NCBI GenBank assembly: GCA_920105625.2
Contig: OV050032.1
Location: 131,027,810-131,091,809 of the forward strand
Reading direction: 5' to 3'
Source of the DNA: Clusia tigrina
Taxonomy: Eukaryota > Arthropoda > Insecta > Diptera > Clusiidae
DNA: 64,000 nt
Below the pieces are notes generated by a model. The model had not been told where the DNA came from, did not search any database, and saw only the letters and a program-made list of their open reading frames with translations. How positions within the stretch are numbered: position 1 is the stretch's first letter; each line of letters begins with the position of its first letter. The position numbers were made by a program, and so were the translations under genes. Shown piece by piece: positions 57,217-64,000 of this stretch.

Positions 57217-58475
57217 ATGGCTGAGCGCACTTTCAATACTGAAAATGCACTCACACCAACCGTCAATACAAACCACTCAACCAAAAATTTTTCAAGCAAC
57301 CCAGCAGGGAAAAGTGGAATATCACAAAAGTGGAATATTATAAACAAGCGCAAGCGAAGCCCAAAATCGAGTGACATCAGAACTAACATCGTAAATATCA
57401 GTGAAACTAGCGAGAGCCTACTCTCTAGTAATAATCGCTTAACACTACTTTAAAGTACTGAGGAGGCAGATGCACCCAAACATGATATTGTATTTAAACC
57501 ACCTCCCATTTACCTTCGAGAACGTAACTCCAGTAAATTAGTTGCAAAGCTTACCGAGCTCATTGGTCCTAAAAATTTCCATGTCTCCCCTCTTGTTAAA
57601 GGAAATATCCAGGAAACAAAAATCCAAATACATAGTGAGAGCAATTTCAGAGTGGTTATAAAAAACCTCAACACTGATAAAAAAAAAGCTACTACACCTA
57701 TCAGCTTAAAAGTAGCAAAGGTCTTACCATTGTCATAAAGGTACTTGAATCGGATATTCCCCCCGCTGAAGTCAAAGAAGCACTACATGAAGCAGGGTTC
57801 GCTGCCCGCTCTATTATAAATATATTAAATCGCAACAGAATCCCTCAGCCATTGTTTCGCGTAGAATTGGAGCCTGAAACCCAAAAGCTTAAAAAAGGAG
57901 AAGTGCATGGTATTTATAATCTCCGCTATCTTATACATCGTAGAATTACAGTGGAGGAGCCTCACAAACGAAACGGCACAGTTCAATGTTCTAATTGCCA
58001 GGAATTTGGGCACACAAGGTCCTACTGCACTCTTCGTAGTGTATGTGTTGCCTGTGGTAATTTACAAAACACATCAGAATGTACGAAGACTAAAACTGAT
58101 AGAGCTGCTAGAAAGTGCAGTAATTGTGGTGGTAACCATACTGCCAACTACAGAGGTTGCCCTGTATTCCAGGAAATTAAGAACAATGACCCTCAGTTAA
58201 AGAATAAGCGCACTCAACCTAGTCCAAATATACCGCCCATTGCACAACCACAGAAGTCAACTCCATACCCCGATACAGGGACGACGTATGCATCGGTACT
58301 TAAGTTAGGGAAGGATCAGCAGTCCGTGACTGGTTCAAATCTGCATAATTTTGAAGGAATGATAGCAACGCTCGCACAATGTATGACGCAGTTCATGACC
58401 TCCACACAAACAATGATTCAAGAAATGATGAGAAACCAAAACCAGCTCATGCAGCTTCTGCTATCTCCGAAATGA
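57217..58475 (+). pseudogene. J3 ORF1 (gag), one stop and one frameshift
   Basis: ATG 57217 is the first in frame. A TAA occurs near 57451 and a frameshift at an A run near 57680; the main frame then runs to TGA 58473-58475. Residues before the knuckles resemble J2 gag (IVIKVLESDIPPAEVKEAL). The knuckles are CSNCQEFGHTRSYC, CVACGNLQNTSEC and CSNCGGNHTANYRGC; the second has Gln where His is usual. Its stop overlaps the ORF2 start as ATGA (58472-58475), the same arrangement as J1 and J2. Confidence 0.82.
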
Positions 58476-61092
58476 ACGTACTTAAGAACTGTCAATGGAA
58501 TGCGAACGGTGTAAGCCAGCACAAGTTAGAAATCAACAAATTTTTACTCACTAATGAAATCGACATACTTCTTATATCCGAAACCAATCTAACCGATAAA
58601 CACAATTTTTACATACCGGGATATAAATTCTATGATACAAAGCATCTCGCTGGTAAAGCCCATGGTGGCACTGGAATCCTAATCAAACAAAGAATAAAAC
58701 ACTTCGTTATGGAAGAATACAACAAGGAGTACCTACAACCAACATCAGTTTGTCTGGACGGATGGGAGGATAACTTAACAATATCCGCTGTGTACTGCCC
58801 ACCTAGATTTAAAATAACAAGTAACCAGTTCTCAGACTTCTTCTCCACACTTGGAACAAGTTTTCTAGCTGCTGGCGACTACAATGCCAAACACACTTAC
58901 TGGAGCTCACGACTAACAACACCAAAAGGAAAACAATTATATAACTTCATGCTTTCTGACTGATATTATCTCTGCAGGACAACCATCGTACTTGCCGACA
59001 GACCCAAGTAAGATACCTGACCTTATTGATTTTGGAGTTGCTAGAAACCTAAAACGAGAGCAACTCAAAGTAGAACACCTCGTCAGATCACTCTCCTATT
59101 ATAATACATCTGAACAAAAAGTTACGCCCTACCTACGAATTCACACCCACTAAAACTAACTGGCTGAAATACAGAAAATACATCAGTAGTCAGCTCAGCT
59201 TAAACCCACGTCTCAAAACTAATGAGGACATTGAAACATTTCTGGAACAATTTACCTCGACCCTAAGATTAGCTGTGCGCCACTCTGCGGACAAGCGTGA
59301 CAACAACTGCAACAGCATCCGGCGCCCACAAACCTCAACACAAATCGAAATTCTCCTTACTGAAAAAAGGAGGACGCGTCGTGAATGTCAAAAATCCAGG
59401 TCCCCTTTGCTAAAACGGAAGTTATCTATTGCCAGTGAAAATTTGAGAAAAGCCTTGCGTCTAGAAGCAGATCGTTGCCAGGACCAATATATCCAAAACC
59501 TTTCTCCGACTGACGTCACCAATTACTCTCTGTGGAAAGCTGTCAGAAAAATTAAAGCACCTACACGCGGAATTCCACCGATTCGTACAAAAAACGGAAA
59601 CTGGGCAAGAAGCGATGATGAAAAGTCTGCTGTTTTCGCCGAGCACTTAAGAGATGTTTTTACCCCCAACCCACCTCGCAATACCAATAACCTAATTTTA
59701 ACCCCCTCGCCAGATACAACATGTTCGCCTATTAAATTAAAAACAAAAGAAGTAAGTAATGCGATTAGTAACCTTGCTCTTAACAAAGCTCCAGGACACG
59801 ACCTCATTACTGGAAAAATGATAAAGGAATTACCCCAAATGGCCATCATCTTACTTACTTCACTATTTAATGGCTTGTTGCGCTTAGGATACTTTCCTAA
59901 TGCCTGGAAAGTTTCAGTAATCACAATGATCCCGAAACCAGGAAAAGACCCGTCCCAATCGTCATCATATAGACCGATTAGCCTCCTGCCTATCTTATCA
60001 AAACTCCTAGAAAGGCTTTTTCTTGCAAAACTAATGCCGCATATAAACGAAAAACGCACTATTCGCACTCACCAATTTGGCTTCCGCGAACACCATAGTA
60101 CAATAGAGCAGGTTCTTCGAATAGTGAACGAGATAAAAAACGCATTCGACAAAAAGCAATATTGTTCAGCCATCTTTTTAGATGTGGCGCAGGCATTTGA
60201 CAAGGTCTGGCACGAGGGGCTTATTTACAAAATAAAAAAACTGTTGCCCACAAAAGTACACGACATATTGGAATTATATCTGAGGGGCAGAAAGTTCAAG
60301 GTAAGGTACAATAATGCTTACTCTAAATGCTTTGACATCAAAGCTGGTGTACCACAAGGAAGCGTTCTAGGTCCGGTGTTGTATCTACTATTTACCTCAG
60401 ATCTGCCTACCAATAAATACTTAACAACAGCAACTTTCGCAGACGATACAGCTATCCTTAGCATTCATCCGAATTCCAAAATCGCATCCCGTGACTTAGA
60501 AGATCATCTGGTCCTAGTAACAAATTGGTTGGCTGACTGGCGAATAAACGTAAATGAATCGAAAAGTACAGTAAAGTAAAAAAATGTACATGTCCAGCGA
60601 TAAAACTCAAAAACGTTCCTATTCCTCAAGCAAAGGAGGTGAAGTACCTAGGAATTCATCTTGACTCACGTTTGACATGGAAGCGCCACATCGAAGCCAA
60701 AAAAAACAAATGACTTTGAAAGCAAATAGCCTACACTGGCTCATGCACAAAAATTCCAGGTTGAGCCTAGAATATAAAACACTGCTGAACAAAGCATCAT
60801 AAAACCAATTTGGACTTACGGTAGCCAGTTGTGGGGCGGCGCAAGCAACTCTAACACAGAACTGATTCAAAGAGCGCAGTCCAAAATTCTAAGAAGCATT
60901 ACTGGGGCTCCTTGGTTTATAAAGAATACAAACATTCACAAAGATCTGAACATTCCGCTCGTAAAAAAGGAAATCTTTGACACCAGCTTAAAATATGCGC
61001 AAAAAATCAAAGAGCACCCAAATCATCTAGCTAGGATACTAGCATGTAATAGGGTTCCAAGTCGCCTAAAACGTACGAAATCACCAGCATAA
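58472..61092 (+). pseudogene. J3 ORF2 endonuclease-RT, several frameshifts
   Basis: The endonuclease N-terminus (WNANGVSQ, LLISETNL, YCPPRF, AAGDYNAKH) is open to 58963, then frameshifts occur near 58962 and in the region of the last endonuclease motif (near 59080). RT 59275-60579 is one open frame with SYRPISLLPILSKL, HQFGFREHHST, AIFLDVAQAFDKVWH, GVPQGSVLGPVLY and FADDTAIL, all intact. Stops and shifts follow at 60580-60790, then a C-terminal frame to 61092. The RT domain is intact, but the whole protein cannot be made. Confidence 0.85.
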
Positions 61093-61302
61093 CTAACATC
61101 GACACCTTAATCATGTACAAACACTAATATAACATTTATTACAGTAACTAACATGTAGCATTGTGATTACTAAAAAGCACTAAGCATTGGCAAGGTGTAT
61201 TAATATTAATTATTTAGTTTTGAAGATATGCTTACTTATTGTTAGTCTAAGCTTAGAAGATACAATAAATAAATATATCAAATAAAAAAAAATAAATAAA
61301 AA
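61093..61302 (+). other. J3 3' UTR and A-rich tail
   Basis: About 200 bases ending in AATAAATAAA-type repeats and an A-rich run. No coding. Confidence 0.7.
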
Positions 61303-61312
61303 TTAATATATT

Positions 61313-62810
61313 CTATTTTAGAGTTAAAGTTTTAGATGGAAAAAGACATATAAAATTAGATAGAATTCCACGGTGCTTAGGAAAGCGGTCTTCGAGATGA
61401 GTGACGAATAAATCCAGGTATGGTATATAAGTTGAAATTCGATAATAATCTTCAATACCCTTAGTGTTGATATTACATCGATGAGTCTGACGCGAAACTA
61501 GTCTCGGTTGCTTTACTTCAATTGTGTGTTCTTGCTGATCTTTTCGAAAATCTTACTAAATTGTAGTTCTGCTATGTCTCTTTTATCCATTAATTCTTTT
61601 TTTGTAGCATCTGCCAACTTTATGGCTTCATCGAGATCATTGTTTTCAGATTGAAGAACACCCCTCAACAATAAAGCCAAGCTATGAATAGAATCAAGCA
61701 CATGTAATGAAGCCTGAAAATCTAAAGTTCTTATGGCGGACCAGGTGCTCGAGATGTCTTCCAAGCCGTCCATAACTGGTGGTTGTAAGTGGAGATAAAG
61801 TCCAAATGACTCGTGTCGTTCCACCCATCTGGTTGCACAGGAATGTTTTAATTTTGTATTCTTATCATGACGAAGGTTTTCATTTCTAGAAATTGCATCT
61901 TGAAGTGTGAGCAGGCGTTTGGGATAATTGAAAAATTTGTGGATACACTGGATTGTGCCTAGACAATTTATTATATTAACAACTTTCGACGCGTCGCTAA
62001 CGACCAAATTGAAACAGTGAGCTGCACAATACGAATACATAGCTAGTTTGTATATTTCCTGATTATAAGCTTGAGCCCCGTGAAATTCTCCATTCATAGC
62101 ACTTGCACCGTCATAACATTGACCGATAAAATATGCAGTCGATGCCCGAAGATTCCAGAAAATTTTAAATTACATCTGACAATCCTTTCCCGTCAACTGC
62201 GTATCAGTTAATGCTCGATATCTCAGAAGAGCTCGAAAATTTTCATCATTATGGTCGGGTTTATCTGGGAAGATTGTACCATTATCATTCCTTCAGTGAA
62301 GTTCTAAACCTTGTTGGCCACACAAAATCACTGTTTGAAATATGCTTCCTACTTTCATTCAAAAAATTTAGCTTTTGTTTCGATAATTGTAAATCGATAG
62401 ATAGCTTAGCTTGCTTTTCAATGTCAGCTCTATTTTCTACTTTCATCATAGACGTTTTGTGATCTTCGAGTAACGAATGATTGGTGAAGGTTTCTATAGT
62501 TTTCTTCCAATTAGTAAAAGGTTTTATTACCAAGTTACCTAATGCTTGGCTGTGAACTCCTGCTTCCCTGGCACCAAACAAGACACAGCATTTGCAAAAG
62601 GCTTCGTCCATTTCAGCCGAGTAAGCTAACCATTTATGCTTAATTAGCCAAGATCTTTTAAACTATCAATTTCTCGGCCCTGATCCTGGAATTTCATAAG
62701 TTTCTTGCGGAGCCCAATTTTTTTCCTGAAGTTGGCTTGTATAATTAATAGTTTCCGCTGCAGGCTTATTAACGAAAAGTCCAATATCGTATGGGTTTGC
62801 TGACTTCGCT
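61313..62810 (-). pseudogene. hAT-superfamily transposase relic of the DUF4371/ZMYM1 type
   Basis: On the minus strand: PYDIGLFVNKP near 62790, then two stops near 62662, then LIKHKWLAYSAEMDEAFCKCCVLFG (TTF-type zinc finger start), a helical part to about 62285, and LLRYRAL. After a deletion the catalytic-domain motif GQCYDGASAMNGEF appears (near 62100), with CAAHCFNLVVSDA and TRWVERHES, down to 61513. A frameshift at about 61510 is followed by VSRQTHRCNI and STYIPYLDLFVTHLEDRF, ending TAG at 61313. The hAT C-terminal dimerisation part is missing. This type is also found as domesticated host genes, but the breaks here argue against function. Confidence 0.8.
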
Positions 62811-62989
62811 CTAGTCGGAGGTGGAGGTGAAAATGATAAGGAAATTTCTTTTTCGATATGAACTGTTGCAGTGTCTATCTGAATTGAGATTGAATAAATA
62901 AGGAGATTTTTACAATGAACTGCAGAATAGCCCCATTTGTAATTTTAATTTCGATAAAAAGTGTTATTAAGTACATTATAGGTGACACC
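62811..62989. other. Short unassigned stretch between hAT and BEL fragments
   Basis: Frames on the minus strand continue from the BEL protease but lose similarity near 62990. Nothing recognised. Confidence 0.35.
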
Positions 62990-63426
62990 GGGAGCCACAC
63001 AGTGCTGTCGGGAGGTGACCCTAACATTAGGTCGCACGCTTTTGTCACGTTAGCGGCCACCACATTGCTTACCCCGGACACTTGGGCATGCACGATACGC
63101 GTAGGGAGTCGTAGGCGTCGTTGGAGCTGGTCTGAGATAAAGGACCCTTCCGACCAAGGGTCGATCAATGCCCGGGCCATGTAATTGACTCCCTTATACC
63201 AGACGTGAATAATGGCGGTACCTAAAAGCACGCGCTTGGGTAGCCGACCTCGGGCTCGATATGGACTGGATCGTCCCTGGACTGTAGCGGGTACCACCTG
63301 TGCAGCGGGGCGAAGGATGGTGTCGCAGGTTGAGCCGACGTGGTGGCCGCGTTGCGTCCGTTGGATGGTCGTCTGCCTCGAGGCGGCATCGTGCGTGGTG
63401 GGGCTCTTATGCTCCGGTTCGGGGGC
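62990..63426 (-). pseudogene. BEL/Pao gag-protease fragment BEL3
   Basis: An open minus-strand frame from about 63426 with a Pro/Thr/Arg-rich linker, then LLGTAIIHVWYKGVNYMARALIDPWSEGSF, a BEL protease start in which the Gly after Pro is Trp (DPGS expected). It then reads RIVHAQVSGVSNVVAANV and ends near 62990. The lost active-site Gly and short length mark it as a relic. It is more GC-rich than its neighbours. Confidence 0.72.
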
Positions 63427-63435
63427 GGCTCAAGG

Positions 63436-63448
63436 TGTAGCAGAGTGT

Positions 63449-63482
<34 letters not shown>

Positions 63483-64000
63483 CGCGCCGGAACCCTCTTG
63501 ACGATGGCTGCCGCCTGCTCCCTGTCACCATGACATCTGAGTGGGACTCAGTGGGGAGAGAATATCCCTCATTGGGTCCCGCCAAAGTGTACAGCAGGCC
63601 GCAGCCATCTTTTGCTGTGGTGTGTATGCCGACTGACTCAGTGGATGCAGGAGAGCCGGTGACGAGAAGTTAGTTTAGTTGCGAATCAGCGATTGATCGT
63701 GCCTCTACACGGAGCAGCAGAATAAACTTCTTTTTTATAACGCCTAATGTTTAAGAATTTCTGATAATATATCATATACTCGTATATAATAAAATAAACG
63801 TGCAACTGACTGTCACCCTTTGAATCAATCTCGAGTGTGTGTGAACTAATTTCTCAACATTAGTTACTTGCATTCAAATTGTGCATTTTCTGAATAATCA
63901 ATGTAATTGGGGCTCAGGAGAACGGAATTTACAGTCCCTTGGATACTTGATTTTACATGGTCCTTCGAGCCGGATACAACATGCGTCCGGTAAGTTTGTA
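63436..64000 (+). mobile_element. 5' LTR and leader of another BEL-type element (BEL4), cut by window end
   Basis: TGGTCCTTCGAGCCGG begins at 63958, just after TTTTACA. This form of primer/leader sequence is typical of insect BEL/Pao elements. The LTR would therefore end at 63957. TGTAGCAG at 63436 is a possible start, which would put the TA microsatellite inside the LTR, but this is a guess. Gag would lie beyond base 64000. Confidence 0.5.
63451..63479. repeat. (TA)n microsatellite
   Basis: 29 bases of uninterrupted TA repeat. Confidence 0.97.

Larger units (their letters stand above)
56640..61302 (+). mobile_element. Jockey-type element J3 (second family)
   Basis: Gag with zinc knuckles, ORF2 with endonuclease and RT, and an A-rich end (61275-61302). 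It is clearly related to J1/J2 in order and motifs, but the proteins are divergent, so it is another family. The 5' limit is approximate. The 3' end touches the hAT relic at 61313. Confidence 0.82.

Noticed and set aside
61513..62611. Domesticated hAT-derived host gene
   Set aside because: Stops, a frameshift and a deleted core; no intact frame remains.
63212..63673. 153-codon plus-strand ORF near the right end
   Set aside because: Antisense to the BEL3 protease fragment and runs through a TA microsatellite; not credible as a gene.

Overview
This window is a graveyard of nested transposable elements from an insect genome, most likely a higher fly. I infer this from the AT-rich DNA and from the mix of Jockey-clade and LOA-like non-LTR elements, env-bearing Ty3/gypsy (errantivirus-type) elements, BEL/Pao elements, a Helitron, and P-, PIF/Harbinger- and hAT-type relics. 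I found no credible host protein-coding gene, tRNA, rRNA or CRISPR array. Almost every reading frame belongs to a mobile element, and almost all are broken. The main exception is the 897-codon ORF2 of the first Jockey element.

Layout, left to right. 1-3260: 3' part of a Jockey-like element (J1) with an uninterrupted endonuclease/RT ORF2, inserted in an older RT fragment (3261-3525). 3526-9848: AT-rich DNA carrying a THAP/P-element-like transposase relic (6547-8274) and short GCAAC-type repeats. 9849-41354: a tandem array of three env-bearing gypsy elements (A, B, C), all on the minus strand and sharing LTRs at about 9849, 27814 and 34572. Copy A is split by a mosaic LOA-like insertion (11724-19562) and by a near full-length Jockey J2 (21403-26031, 10-bp target duplication). 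Copy B holds a 1.14-kb solo LTR (31754-32894). Copy C holds a 5.56-kb Helitron (35035-40592) with HUH/Y2 Rep, Pif1-type helicase and two apparent introns.

41918-48580: a decayed PIF/Harbinger element with 23-bp inverted termini, interrupted by a complete BEL/Pao element (42373-48233, two 559-bp LTRs). Its gag-pol frame has lost the RT catalytic core in frame and has two TAA codons. 48581-51540: a pol-less gypsy relic with gag, protease and env pieces. 51541-about 55860: a minus-strand BEL/Pao relic. 56262-56570: a gypsy RT scrap. About 56640-61302: a third Jockey-type element (J3). 61313-62810: a DUF4371/ZMYM1-type hAT relic. 62990-64000: a BEL protease fragment, a TA microsatellite, and the start of a further plus-strand BEL element running out of the window.

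The elements do not work together as a pathway. What links them is nesting order, so relative ages can be read from which element interrupts which. The most notable points are the LTR-sharing array with a gag defect common to A and B, the in-frame removal of the RT core from the BEL element, the E-F-E LOA mosaic, the intron-bearing Helitron, and a recurrent TACTCGTA/TACGAGTA motif that appears as precise 6-bp insertions in copy C. Runs of antisense env-bearing elements make the locus a reasonable, untested candidate for a piRNA cluster.
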